A stretch of DNA of 25,597 nt from Methylococcaceae bacterium (GTDB lineage Bacteria > Pseudomonadota > Gammaproteobacteria > Methylococcales > Methylococcaceae), in NCBI GenBank assembly GCA_012026715.1, contig VEPB01000508.1:1-25597 (forward strand), read 5' to 3'. The number at the start of each line of letters is the position of its first letter. Within the stretch, counting starts at the first letter, position 1. Shown piece by piece: positions 8,394-17,427 of this stretch. The notes under the pieces were generated by a model, which saw only the letters and a list, made by a program, of their open reading frames with translations, was not told the DNA's origin and made no database searches. Made by a program: the position numbers and the translations under genes.

Positions 8394-9629
8394 TTAGAAA
8401 TTACCTTGGAACCAACTCTTCATCTTGGCCCAGACACTCTTGAAGCCGCCGCCAACCAAGGGGCTTCGCTCACCCACCGGATTGTGCTGGTTGCCGAACA
8501 GCAACAGTCCCACACCGGTCGCATAAATCGGATTCTTGACCACGTCATGCAATCCCTTCACATACTGTGGAACTCCCACTCGCACCGGCATGTGGAAGAT
8601 TTCTTCCGCGAGTTCCACCAGCCCCGCCACCCGCGAGCTGCCGCCGCTCAGCACCAATCCCGCGGCAATCAAATCCTCGAAGCCGCTCCGACGCAATTCC
8701 GCCTGCACCAGCAACAGCAATTCCTCATAACGGGGTTCGACGATCTCGGCGAGGTTCTGCTTGGAAATCTGGCGGGTCGGCCGATCACCGATGCTGGGCA
8801 CTTCGATGGTGTCATCCAGGTTGGCCAGTTGGGTCAGCGCGCAGGCGTGCTTGATCTTGATCTCTTCGGCATGCTGGGTCGGCGTGCGCAACGCTACGGC
8901 AATGTCATTGGTCACCTGGTCGCCGGCGATGGGAATCACCGCGGTATGGCGGATGGCGCCGTCGGTGAACACCGCGATATCGGTGGTGCCGCCGCCGATG
9001 TCCACCAAACAGACGCCCAAGTCTTTCTCGTCTTCCGTCAGCACGGCGGAACAGGACGCCAGTTGTTCCAGGATGATGTCTTCGACTTCCAGCCCGCAGC
9101 GGCGGATGCATTTGACGATGTTCTGCGCCGCGCTGACCGCGCCGGTGACGATGTGCACCCGCGCCTCCAGCCGGATCCCGGACATGCCGATGGGTTCCTT
9201 GATGCCTTCCTGACGATCGATGACGAATTCTTGCGGCAGGATGTGCAGGATCTTTTGATCGGCGGGGATGGCCACCGCTCTAGCGGAATCGATCACCCGA
9301 TCGACGTCGCCCTGGGTGACCTCCTTATCCTTGATGGCAACGATCCCATGGGAATTCATGCTGCTGATGTGGCTACCAGCAATGCCGGCGTAAACCGAGT
9401 GGATGCGGCAGCCCGCCATCAGTTCGGCTTCCTCGATGGCCCGCTGGATAGATTGTACGGTGGTCTCCAGGTTGACCACCACCCCTTTTTTCAAGCCGCG
9501 CGACGGATGGGTACCGATTCCGATGACCTCGACCTCGCCGTCTTCGTTGATTTCGCCAACGATGGCGGCCACTTTCGAGGTACCGATATCGAGGCCGACG
9601 ATCAGATTGCGATCCGGTTTTTTTACCAT
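8394..9629 (-). CDS. ftsA: Cell division actin-like ATPase FtsA
   Basis: A 411-residue actin-family protein that tethers FtsZ to the membrane and recruits later divisome proteins. Phosphate-binding loop 1 is DIGTSK at 14-19, loop 2 is DIGGGTTD at 210-217, and the adenosine motif GGSS is at 329-332. The C-terminal amphipathic helix (about 396-411) with alternating Phe/Trp and Lys is the membrane-targeting sequence. The ATG at 9629 has only a weak upstream ribosome-binding site (AAGAG about ten bases away). It sits 75 bases after ftsQ and 33 before ftsZ, the usual neighbours. Confidence 0.97.
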   Translation of the reverse strand: MVKKPDRNLIVGLDIGTSKVAAIVGEINEDGEVEVIGIGTHPSRGLKKGVVVNLETTVQSIQRAIEEAELMAGCRIHSVYAGIAGSHISSMNSHGIVAIKDKEVTQGDVDRVIDSARAVAIPADQKILHILPQEFVIDRQEGIKEPIGMSGIRLEARVHIVTGAVSAAQNIVKCIRRCGLEVEDIILEQLASCSAVLTEDEKDLGVCLVDIGGGTTDIAVFTDGAIRHTAVIPIAGDQVTNDIAVALRTPTQHAEEIKIKHACALTQLANLDDTIEVPSIGDRPTRQISKQNLAEIVEPRYEELLLLVQAELRRSGFEDLIAAGLVLSGGSSRVAGLVELAEEIFHMPVRVGVPQYVKGLHDVVKNPIYATGVGLLLFGNQHNPVGERSPLVGGGFKSVWAKMKSWFQGNF

Positions 9630-9704
9630 GGGTTGTTAACTCTTACGCCCAAAAATGTTGTTGTTTCTTCAGCGGACCACTTGCGGCAAATTCAGACCGT
9701 CCGT

Positions 9705-10475
9705 TCATGCGCCAGATCCAAGGACCGGAACTTCCGCCGCGCCATCATCCGGTTTCCACACGATGGAAAACCCTCCGGGATAGCGAAGATCGAGGCGAGC
9801 CACCCGTTTGGAGCGTTCCTCGCCCAGCTTCGGGATCAGCTCCAGAAAGCGGTCGGTGGCGACCAACGGATCCTGCCGCCCGACGAACAACTGCACGCCG
9901 TCGCTCAAAGTCAATGCCCAAGCATGACGTTTGCTCAGGGACAGCGCCGCGACCCTGAGGCCTTTGCCGCTCAATCGTTGATTGAGCGCTCCCATGACCT
10001 GCAACATTTCCACTTCGGTGCCGGCAGGAGCGTCGATCGCCGGCAGCCCTGCAAACTGTTCGGGGGCGGACTCCGCAAAGCGCTCCCCGCGGCCGTTGAT
10101 CAGCCCGGTGTTGCCCCAGCGGGCGACCGGCTTGTGTTCCGTGATACGGATAATCAGGGTATCGGGCCAAAACCGCTCCACCTGGGCCCGTTCCACCCAC
10201 GGAAGCGAGCGGGCCAGCCGCTCGACCTGGTCAATATCGAGAGAAAAGTAGCCACCGCTCATCCCGCTGGTCACGGCGCGGACAAAGCGGGTCGGATCGA
10301 GGTTTTCGATATCGCCTTCGACCCGCACATACTGCAGTGGAAACAGCTTGCTTTCGCCGGTCAGCAACCAGTCACTCATCCCGGCCAGCAGACCCAGCGC
10401 GAGCAAGACGACCACCGCGGTGAGCCCCAATCCTTTGGCCAACTGCTGACGCAAGGGGATTGCCGGGCGTTTCAT
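9705..10475 (-). CDS. ftsQ: Cell division protein FtsQ
   Basis: A 256-residue bitopic inner-membrane protein of the FtsQ-FtsB-FtsL complex. A short basic cytoplasmic N-terminus is followed by one membrane helix (about 16-36), a POTRA domain starting at YVRVEGDIENLD (about 49-115) and the periplasmic beta domain with WPDTLIIRITEHKPVARW around 103-120. The ATG at 10475 overlaps the ddl stop as ATGA, and GAGG lies about eight bases upstream, so translation is likely coupled to ddl. Length is close to that of family members. Confidence 0.95.
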   Translation of the reverse strand: MKRPAIPLRQQLAKGLGLTAVVVLLALGLLAGMSDWLLTGESKLFPLQYVRVEGDIENLDPTRFVRAVTSGMSGGYFSLDIDQVERLARSLPWVERAQVERFWPDTLIIRITEHKPVARWGNTGLINGRGERFAESAPEQFAGLPAIDAPAGTEVEMLQVMGALNQRLSGKGLRVAALSLSKRHAWALTLSDGVQLFVGRQDPLVATDRFLELIPKLGEERSKRVARLDLRYPGGFSIVWKPDDGAAEVPVLGSGA

Positions 10476-11422
10476 CGGGTTGCCTCGAGTTCGCCGGGGA
10501 AACTGGTTTCCAGAATGCGCCAGACCAGTTCGTCAAACTCGATACCAGCGGCCCTGGCCGCCATAGGCACCAAACTGTGGTCGGTCATGCCGGGCACCGT
10601 ATTGACCTCGATCAGCCAAGGCTGGCCCTCCTGGTCCAGCAGCAGGTCGACCCGACCCCAGCCCTGCACGCCTACGGTTTCGCAAGCCTGCAACGCCAGC
10701 GCGCGCAGGCTGGCCTCCTGGGCAGGTTCGAGGCCGGCGGGGCAATGATATTGGGTGGATGAAGCACGGTACTTGGCATCGAAATCGTAGAAGACATGGG
10801 GCGTTTCCAGCCGAATCAGGGGGAGCGATCCACCCTGCAGCATGCCCGCCGTGTATTCGCGGCCGAATACCCATTGCTCCGCGAATACTTCGCAATTATA
10901 TGGCTTCGCCTTTTTCCATGCCTCTACTAATTGATCCGGGTCGTCCGCCCGATTCATCCCAATACTGGATCCCTCTTCGGCCGGCTTGACCATCACAGGG
11001 AATCCCAAGGTATCCGCGCAACGCTCCAGATCTCCGCGTTCCGCCAACACCATCCAACGGGGCGTGGGCAGGCCCGATCCCAGCCAGCAGCGCTTGGTAA
11101 GCAGCTTGTCCATGGCCAGGGCCGAGGCCAAAACCTGACTCCCGGTATATGGAATTCTCAGCGCTTCCAGCAGCGCCTGAAGGATCCCGTCTTCGCCTCC
11201 CCGTCCGTGGACGATATTGAAAACCCGGTCGTAACCTTTACCCTGCAAGTGATCCAGCGGGTTGGCGTCGACATCGCAGCCGACCGCATCGACTCCGCGC
11301 GCCAGCAGCGCGTCTAGCACCGCCCGACCGCTGACCAACGACACTTCACGCTCGGCAGCGCTACCGCCCATGACCACGGCGACCCGGCCGAACTCCCTGG
11401 GATCGGTAACCCGGTGCGTCAT
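10472..11422 (-). CDS. ddl: D-alanine--D-alanine ligase
   Basis: A 316-residue ATP-grasp enzyme that makes D-Ala-D-Ala for the peptidoglycan pentapeptide. The N-terminal block GGSAAEREVSLVSG contains the D-Ala-binding Glu24. The mobile EEGSSIGM loop is near 149-156, and the metal-binding block IEVNTVPGMTDHS is at 271-283. I set the start at the ATG at 11422, which forms an ATGA overlap with the murB stop; the open frame extends further upstream inside murB but has no homology there. It corresponds to the DdlB position in the E. coli cluster. Confidence 0.96.
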   Translation of the reverse strand: MTHRVTDPREFGRVAVVMGGSAAEREVSLVSGRAVLDALLARGVDAVGCDVDANPLDHLQGKGYDRVFNIVHGRGGEDGILQALLEALRIPYTGSQVLASALAMDKLLTKRCWLGSGLPTPRWMVLAERGDLERCADTLGFPVMVKPAEEGSSIGMNRADDPDQLVEAWKKAKPYNCEVFAEQWVFGREYTAGMLQGGSLPLIRLETPHVFYDFDAKYRASSTQYHCPAGLEPAQEASLRALALQACETVGVQGWGRVDLLLDQEGQPWLIEVNTVPGMTDHSLVPMAARAAGIEFDELVWRILETSFPGELEATR

Positions 11423-12339
11423 GCGCCTTCCCCCACGATGCGGCATTCCGGTTCCAGGGTAACGCCCTGTTTCCGGGCCACGCATTCTCTCACCAGACCG
11501 ATCAGGGCCTCGATTTCGGCGGCCTTGGCCCCGCCGGTGTTGACGATGAAGTTGGCGTGCTTTTCCGACACCTGCGCCCCCCCGATGGAATGACCTTTCA
11601 GCCCGCAAAGCTCAATCAACCGGGCGGCGAAATCGCCCGGCGGATTGCGGAACACCGAACCGCAACTGGGCTGCTGGATCGGCTGTTTTTCCGCCCGAGT
11701 AGCCAACAAGGCCTTCATGCGGCTGCGGCTGATGTCGGGTTCACCCGGATGCAACCGAAGCTCGGCTGCCACGAACCACTCCCCGTCACGGCCGACCACG
11801 GTGCGGTAACCAACCTTGAATTCGTCGGCAGACCGATGGCGATGCTGGCCATGCCGATCAACCGTCAACACCCGCTCCACCAAGGGCCAGGTCTCGCCGC
11901 CGAAGGCTCCGGCGTTCATGGCCAGAGCCCCTCCCAGGGTTCCTGGGATACCGGCCAGAAATTCCGCGCCCGCGAGTCGCTGGGTACTGCAGAACTTGGC
12001 GACTTGGGCGCTGGGAACGCCCGCCTCCGCATAAACCCGGCCGTCGTCCAGCAAGCGAATCTGTTTGAGCCGGTTCTTGGTGCAAATCACGGTACCCCGG
12101 ATGCCTCCGTCGCGCACCAACAGATTGCTGCCCAACCCCAGCCAGAACAGCGGCTCCGAATCCGGCAGGGAATTCAGAAACGCCATCAGATCCTCGGCGT
12201 CGGCGGGTAGATACAGGCGGTCGGCAGGACCGCCCACCCGCCAGGAGGTGTAGGATGCCAGCGGCTCGTTGTAGCGCAGGTCGCCCCGTAATGGGGGCCC
12301 GATTCGGTTCGTGTTCTGAGTGTTGAGAACAGCAGCCAT
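11419..12339 (-). CDS. murB: UDP-N-acetylenolpyruvoylglucosamine reductase
   Basis: A 306-residue FAD enzyme that reduces UDP-GlcNAc-enolpyruvate to UDP-MurNAc. The FAD-binding blocks YTSWRVGGPAD (30-40), LGLGSNLLVRDGG (67-79) and AGIPGTLGGALAMNAGAFGG (129-148) are clear, as are VGYRT (177-181), the catalytic-serine block PSCGSVFRNP (224-233) and the C-terminal LEPECRIVG (295-303). Length and the short GSVFRNPPGDFAARLIE region indicate a type II MurB rather than the longer type I enzyme of E. coli, whose gene lies outside dcw. A GGAGG ribosome-binding site is embedded in the 3' end of murC, two bases away. Confidence 0.96.
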   Translation of the reverse strand: MAAVLNTQNTNRIGPPLRGDLRYNEPLASYTSWRVGGPADRLYLPADAEDLMAFLNSLPDSEPLFWLGLGSNLLVRDGGIRGTVICTKNRLKQIRLLDDGRVYAEAGVPSAQVAKFCSTQRLAGAEFLAGIPGTLGGALAMNAGAFGGETWPLVERVLTVDRHGQHRHRSADEFKVGYRTVVGRDGEWFVAAELRLHPGEPDISRSRMKALLATRAEKQPIQQPSCGSVFRNPPGDFAARLIELCGLKGHSIGGAQVSEKHANFIVNTGGAKAAEIEALIGLVRECVARKQGVTLEPECRIVGEGA

Positions 12340-12341
12340 GT

Positions 12342-13790
12342 TCAGCCTCCGAACGTCGCGCCCAGCAGCAAGGCCAATCGCTGGGGCAGTTCCACCGCCA
12401 CGGTGCCGACATTGCCGGCGCCCAAGGTCAGCACGACATCTTCTGGCAGCACGATCCGCGCCAGCAACTCCGGCAGTTCGATCACGTTTTCCAGAAAAAT
12501 GGGGTCAACCTGCCCCCTGACTCGGATTGCCCGCGACAAGCTGCGGCCATCGGCGCCGACCAGGGGCGCTTCACCGGCACTGTAGATGTCCAGCAGCACC
12601 AGCACATCGGTCTTGGAAAGCACCTGCACGAAGTCTTCGAACAAATCGCGGGTACGGGTGTAGCGATGCGGCTGGAATACCAACACCAGACGCCGACCCG
12701 GCCAGGCGTGACGTGCCGAATCCAGGGTGGCCGCAATTTCCCGCGGGTGGTGGCCGTAATCGTCCACCAGGGTAATCGCACCGCCGCGATGCGCCAGCGT
12801 ACCGTTGATCTGGAAGCGCCGGCCGATGCCCTTGAACGAGGCCAGGGCGCGGCTGATCACTGGACCGGCGACGCCCAACTCCAGTGCGATCGCGATCACC
12901 GCCAGCGCATTGAGGATGTTGTGGTGACCCGGCAGGTTCAGGGTAATTTCCAAAGGTTCCGCATGCCCCTTAGCTACCACCGTGAAACGGCTGATGAGCC
13001 CATCGCGGCGGACATTGAGCGCTCGCACCTCGGCGGCGTCGCCCACCCCATAGGTCCGCACCGGCTTGTGCAGTTCCGGCAGGATCTCGACCACCCCCGG
13101 GTCGTCGGAACAGAGCACCGCCAGGCCGTAGAACGGTACCTGATGGAGAAACTCCACGAAGGTGGACTTGAGCCGCTCCCAACTCCCACCGTAGGTGTCC
13201 ATATGGTCCTGGTCGATGTTGGTGACGATGGCCATCATCGGCTGCAGGTGAAGAAAGGAAGCGTCGCTCTCGTCCGCTTCCGCCACCAGATAGTGGCTGC
13301 CACCCAGCTTGGCATGGGCACCGACGCTGTTAAGCCGCCCACCGATCACGAAAGTCGGGTCAAGCCCGGCTTCCGCCAGCACGCTGGCCATCAGACTGGT
13401 GGTGGTGGTCTTGCCGTGGGTGCCCGCCACCGCGATGCCAAAACGGAACCGCATCAATTCCGCCAGCATCTCGGCGCGGGAAATCACCGGGATTCGGGCC
13501 CTCCGTGCCGCGGCGACCTCCGGATTGGAGGCGTCGACCGCGCTGGAAACCACCACGACTTCGGCCTGCTCCACATGCTCCGCCGCATGGCCCTGGCAAA
13601 CGCTGGCACCCAACTCGCGCAAGCGTTGGGCGTTGGCGTTAAGCTGCAGATCCGAGCCGGAAACCGAGTAGCCCAGATTGAGGAGGACCTCGGCGATACC
13701 GCTCATGCCGGCTCCGCCAATGCCCACGAAGTGGATCCGGCGAACTCGTTCCATTCCCGACAGCGCACGAGGCGTAGGCAGGGCGCTCAC
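12342..13790 (-). CDS. murC: UDP-N-acetylmuramate--L-alanine ligase
   Basis: A 482-residue cytoplasmic Mur ligase adding L-Ala to UDP-MurNAc. The N-terminal nucleotide-binding motif is HFVGIGGAGMSGIA, the ATP P-loop GTHGKTTT is near 123-130, and the central ADESDASF motif is present. I chose the GTG at 13790 because it forms a GTGA overlap with the murG stop and has GAGG seven bases upstream. An ATG at 13754 would give a 470-residue protein and has no proper ribosome-binding site; both starts leave the catalytic domains intact. Confidence 0.95.
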   Translation of the reverse strand: MSALPTPRALSGMERVRRIHFVGIGGAGMSGIAEVLLNLGYSVSGSDLQLNANAQRLRELGASVCQGHAAEHVEQAEVVVVSSAVDASNPEVAAARRARIPVISRAEMLAELMRFRFGIAVAGTHGKTTTTSLMASVLAEAGLDPTFVIGGRLNSVGAHAKLGGSHYLVAEADESDASFLHLQPMMAIVTNIDQDHMDTYGGSWERLKSTFVEFLHQVPFYGLAVLCSDDPGVVEILPELHKPVRTYGVGDAAEVRALNVRRDGLISRFTVVAKGHAEPLEITLNLPGHHNILNALAVIAIALELGVAGPVISRALASFKGIGRRFQINGTLAHRGGAITLVDDYGHHPREIAATLDSARHAWPGRRLVLVFQPHRYTRTRDLFEDFVQVLSKTDVLVLLDIYSAGEAPLVGADGRSLSRAIRVRGQVDPIFLENVIELPELLARIVLPEDVVLTLGAGNVGTVAVELPQRLALLLGATFGG

Positions 13791-14854
13791 CGGACTGCCT
13801 CGGCCAGGGCGGCATCGCACACCGCCGCGGTGGCACCCAGCTGCGCCAGTGATCGCAAGCGTCGGGACAAATCCTGAAGAGCCTCGGGCTGACTGGAAAA
13901 CGAGCGGAGAACTTTGGACAACTGGGGAGGAGTCAAATCGGATTGGGGAAGCAGCACGGCCGCGCCTTGGTCGGCCAGATAACGGGCGTTGGCGGTCTGA
14001 TGATCATCGATGGCATAGGGAAAAGGGACCAGCACCGCCGGCAGGCCCATCGCCGCCAATTCGCTGATGGTCATGGCACCGGCCCGGCAAATGGCCAGAT
14101 CGGCCCAGCGGTAGGCTGCTTCCATCTCTTCGATGAAGGCCACCACCTGGGCATCGATGCCCAGTTCACGGTAGCGGGCTTCCGTTTCCGCCTGCATCGC
14201 GGCGCCGGTCTGATGCCGTATCCGGAACGTTCCGGCCAGCGGAACCAGCGCTTCCGGCACGGTGCGGTTGAGCGCCTGCGCTCCCAGGCTGCCGCCGACC
14301 ACCAGCAGATTGATGACCGAACCCGGCCCCTTGCGACCCTGGGCAGATCCCGCCACAATGCCTCTACGCAGGGGATTGCCCACGGCGCGCGCGCCGGCGC
14401 TGGCGCCAAAGCTGCCGGGAAACGCTTCCAAAACGGTGTGGGCGCAGTTTACCAGGAATCGGTTGGTCGTGCCCGGAATTCGATTTTGCTCGTGGATCAC
14501 CAGAGGAATTCCCAGCAGCTTCGCCATCACGCCGCCGGGTGCGGCGACGAAGCCCCCCATGCCCAGCACCACCTGGGGACGGAACCGCCGGAGATAGCGT
14601 GCTGCCTGCCAACAGGCCCTCAGCAGGCGGAACGGTACGCCCAGTTTGGTGACCCATCCTTTGCCGCGAAACCCGCCCACCGCCAGACTATCCATGGGAA
14701 ATCCGGCGGCCGGCACCACCCGCGCCTCCAACCCGGCCGCCGTTCCCATCCAGCGGATCTCGCAACCGCGTTCCCGCAATTCCTCGGCCACTGCCAGAGC
14801 CGGATAAACGTGGCCGCCGGTCCCGCCGGCCAGGATCATGACCCGTGCACCCAT
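13787..14854 (-). CDS. murG: UDP-GlcNAc:undecaprenyl-PP-MurNAc-pentapeptide GlcNAc transferase
   Basis: A 355-residue GT28 glycosyltransferase that converts lipid I to lipid II at the inner face of the membrane. The N-terminal glycine-rich loop LAGGTGGHVYPAL (8-20) and the central GGSLGAQALN and CRAGAMTISELAAMGLPAVLVPFP blocks are diagnostic. I chose the ATG at 14854 (GAGGT five bases upstream), so the gene overlaps ftsW by 19 bases. An alternative ATG at 14839 would give an exact ATGA overlap but a poorer ribosome-binding site. Confidence 0.96.
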   Translation of the reverse strand: MGARVMILAGGTGGHVYPALAVAEELRERGCEIRWMGTAAGLEARVVPAAGFPMDSLAVGGFRGKGWVTKLGVPFRLLRACWQAARYLRRFRPQVVLGMGGFVAAPGGVMAKLLGIPLVIHEQNRIPGTTNRFLVNCAHTVLEAFPGSFGASAGARAVGNPLRRGIVAGSAQGRKGPGSVINLLVVGGSLGAQALNRTVPEALVPLAGTFRIRHQTGAAMQAETEARYRELGIDAQVVAFIEEMEAAYRWADLAICRAGAMTISELAAMGLPAVLVPFPYAIDDHQTANARYLADQGAAVLLPQSDLTPPQLSKVLRSFSSQPEALQDLSRRLRSLAQLGATAAVCDAALAEAVR

Positions 14855-16038
14855 GGCGACCTCGGGCGTCCGGCGCCGGAGTAGCTTTCCATGACCTCGC
14901 TGCGGACCCGGAACAGCAAGGCGAGGGCCGCGCACATCACCAGCATGCTGCCGCCACCGTAGCTCATGAGCGGCAGGGTCAGCCCCTTGGTGGGCAGCAT
15001 ACCCATGTTGACCCCCATATTGATGAAGGCCTGAAGGCCGAACCAGATGCCCACCCCATAAGCCAGGAAAGCGCCGAAACGGTCACCCAGGCGGGTGGCG
15101 AGGCGGCCGATGACGAAGGCGCGCCAGACGATGACGCAGAACAGGGCGATCACCGAGCAGGCCCCCACCAACCCCAGTTCCTCGCCGATCACCGAAAACA
15201 GAAAGTCGGTATGGGCCTCCGGCAGGTAGAACAGCTTCTGCACGCTGGAACCCAGCCCGACGCCGGCCCACTCGCCGCGACCGAATGCGATCAATGCTTG
15301 GGTCAGCTGGTAGCCGGAATTGTCCTCGTCGGCCCAAGGATTGAGAAAGCTGGACACACGTCGGAGGCGGTAGGAGGAAAACGCGATCAAAAGCCCGCCA
15401 AGAACTCCGACGATCGCCATCAGGATGCCGAACAGCCACAGCCGGGCGCCTGCCAGGAACAGCATGCCCAGCGCCGTGGCCATCATTACCGCAGTGGCGC
15501 CGAAATCGGGTTCCAGCAGCAGCAAAAGACCAGCCACGCTCAACAGCCCCAGCGGGAACAACATGCCCACCACCGAATTGCGCACCTGATCGGCCCGGAC
15601 GGCGATATAGTTGGCCATGTAAATCACGGCAATCAGCTTGAACACCTCCGACACCTGAATGCGGATGACGAACAGGCTGATCCAACGCGAACTTCCATTG
15701 ACCGATTTGCCGATCCCGGGCACCAGTACCAGCAGCAGCAGAGCCAGTCCGGCCAGGAACAGCAACCGATAGGACTTGCGCCACAGTTCCAGGCGCTGGC
15801 TGGCCACCGCCAGCCCTGCCGCCAGGCCCATCACGATATGAACCAACTGATGGCGGGGAAAATAAAAGCTGTCGTCCGCCAGCTTCTCCCCGAGATGGAG
15901 CGAAGCCGACGCCACCATGATGTAACCCAGCACCAGCAATCCCATGGCAGCGCTCAACAGCACCGTATCCAGGTAGAACCGGTGGGGGCCCCACTGCAGA
16001 ACCAAACCGCGGCTGTGACCGGCAATTCGCTTCATCAT
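14836..16038 (-). CDS. ftsW: Septal peptidoglycan glycosyltransferase FtsW
   Basis: A 400-residue SEDS-family polymerase with about ten membrane helices; it polymerises lipid II at the septum together with FtsI. Conserved blocks include GKSVNGSSRWI (110-120), YQLTQALIAFGRGEWAGVGLG (243-263) and the catalytic region LPEAHTDFLFSVIGEE with Asp278, then MLPTKGLTLPLMSYGGGS near the C-terminus. The start forms ATGA with the murD stop; AGGGG lies about nine bases upstream. The neighbours murD and murG support FtsW rather than RodA. Confidence 0.96.
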   Translation of the reverse strand: MMKRIAGHSRGLVLQWGPHRFYLDTVLLSAAMGLLVLGYIMVASASLHLGEKLADDSFYFPRHQLVHIVMGLAAGLAVASQRLELWRKSYRLLFLAGLALLLLVLVPGIGKSVNGSSRWISLFVIRIQVSEVFKLIAVIYMANYIAVRADQVRNSVVGMLFPLGLLSVAGLLLLLEPDFGATAVMMATALGMLFLAGARLWLFGILMAIVGVLGGLLIAFSSYRLRRVSSFLNPWADEDNSGYQLTQALIAFGRGEWAGVGLGSSVQKLFYLPEAHTDFLFSVIGEELGLVGACSVIALFCVIVWRAFVIGRLATRLGDRFGAFLAYGVGIWFGLQAFINMGVNMGMLPTKGLTLPLMSYGGGSMLVMCAALALLFRVRSEVMESYSGAGRPRSPWVHGS

Positions 16039-17414
16039 GGAGCGAGCCCCTTCACCGCGTCGACGAACACCCGACCCCGCTCCTGGTAGTCCTTGTACTG
16101 ATCGAGGCTGGCGCAGGCCGGCGCCAGCAGCACGGTGTCACCCGGCTCGGCCAAGCGCCGCGCCACGTCCACCGCCTGCTTCATGTTCTGCACCCGCAGC
16201 GTCGTGACCACCGGCCCGAGCACCTGCTCCAAGGCCGGAGCATCCCGTCCCATCAACACCGCCGCACGCAACTTCTCGGCCGCGACCCGGGCCAAACCGG
16301 AGAAATCCGCGCCCTTGCCATCGCCTCCGGCAATCAGCACGGCTTGGCCCGGCAGCCCCTGCAAGGCGGCGATGCAAGCGCCCACATTGGTCGCCTTGGA
16401 ATCATTGACCCACACCACGCCGCCGATTTCGGCGACGAATTGCATGCGGTGGTCGAGTCCGCGGAACTGCCGCAAGGTTTCCACCACGGCTTCGTCGGCG
16501 ATGCCGGCGGCTTCCGCCAGCGCCACCGCTGCCAGGGCGTTGGCCAGATTATGGCGCCCCTGCAGGCGAATCTCGCCCACCCGCATCAGCGTCCGTCCCC
16601 GCGCCCACAGCCATTCTTCGCCGTCGACCATGCCCGGGCGATAATCTGCCTGCCGCTCCGGCTGCAGGCTGAACCAGCGGCAGTCGGCGCCGACGCCGGC
16701 CATCTGAGCCACCGCGGGATCGTCGGCATTGAGCACCCTCACTTCGGCACCGTCGAAAATGTGCCGCTTGACATCGGCGTAGTGGCGCACATCGCGGTAG
16801 CGATCCATGTGGTCGGGACTGATGTTGAGCACGGTGGCGGCCTGGCAGTTGAGCACGCCGGCCCGCTCCAATTGAAAGCTGGACAGTTCCAAGACATAGA
16901 GTTCGGCTTGCGGACTCAGCAAATCCAGCATGGGCGTGCCCAGATTGCCGCCGACCCGGACATTGCGACCGTCGGCCTGCGCCATGAGTCCCACCAGGGT
17001 GGTAACGGTGCTCTTGCCGTTGGCCCCGGTGATGGCGATCACCGGCGCGTCGGCCTCCGCGGCAAACAAATCCAGATCGCCCAACACCGGCACCCCGGCC
17101 TGAATCGCCCGTTGCACCGCAGGCTCCTCCAGCGAGACGCCGGGACTGACGACGAGATGGGTCGCCGCGACAAACGCAGCCTCGTCGAACCCGCCCAGAA
17201 ACACCGCCACATCGGGCAAGGTTTCGCGCAATTCGGCCAATCCGGGCGGTTTTTCTCGGCTGTCCGCCAGCGCCAGTTCAACGCCCCGCGCGCGCAGGAA
17301 ACGCGCGGCCGAAAGACCGGTCTTGCCCAGTCCGACGATGAGGATGCGAGCCGAGGAATCGAGCCCGAGCTTCTGCAATCCCGAATGTTCCGTTGGTCGC
17401 CGATGCGGCTGCAT
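16035..17414 (-). CDS. murD: UDP-N-acetylmuramoyl-L-alanine--D-glutamate ligase
   Basis: A 459-residue Mur ligase adding D-Glu to UDP-MurNAc-L-Ala in the cytoplasm. The uracil-binding N-terminal domain starts at ILIVGLGKTGLSAARFL (24-40), the P-loop GANGKSTV is at 130-137, and NISPDHMDRY and WVNDSKATNVGA mark the central and C-terminal domains. The ATG at 17414 has GGGAG about eight bases upstream. A 12-bp gap separates it from mraY. Confidence 0.96.
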   Translation of the reverse strand: MQPHRRPTEHSGLQKLGLDSSARILIVGLGKTGLSAARFLRARGVELALADSREKPPGLAELRETLPDVAVFLGGFDEAAFVAATHLVVSPGVSLEEPAVQRAIQAGVPVLGDLDLFAAEADAPVIAITGANGKSTVTTLVGLMAQADGRNVRVGGNLGTPMLDLLSPQAELYVLELSSFQLERAGVLNCQAATVLNISPDHMDRYRDVRHYADVKRHIFDGAEVRVLNADDPAVAQMAGVGADCRWFSLQPERQADYRPGMVDGEEWLWARGRTLMRVGEIRLQGRHNLANALAAVALAEAAGIADEAVVETLRQFRGLDHRMQFVAEIGGVVWVNDSKATNVGACIAALQGLPGQAVLIAGGDGKGADFSGLARVAAEKLRAAVLMGRDAPALEQVLGPVVTTLRVQNMKQAVDVARRLAEPGDTVLLAPACASLDQYKDYQERGRVFVDAVKGLAP

Positions 17415-17427
17415 AGTGGTCTCCCTC

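Noticed and set aside
8118..10748. An 876-codon open frame on the plus strand opposite ftsA, ftsQ and ddl
   Set aside because: It is antisense to three well-recognised genes, has low-complexity His/Asp/Gln-rich composition and no domain. High-GC codon bias on the minus strand keeps this frame open.
14845..16089. A 414-codon plus-strand open frame opposite ftsW
   Set aside because: It is antisense to a clear SEDS polymerase, and its His/Gln-rich composition is the mirror of hydrophobic codons.
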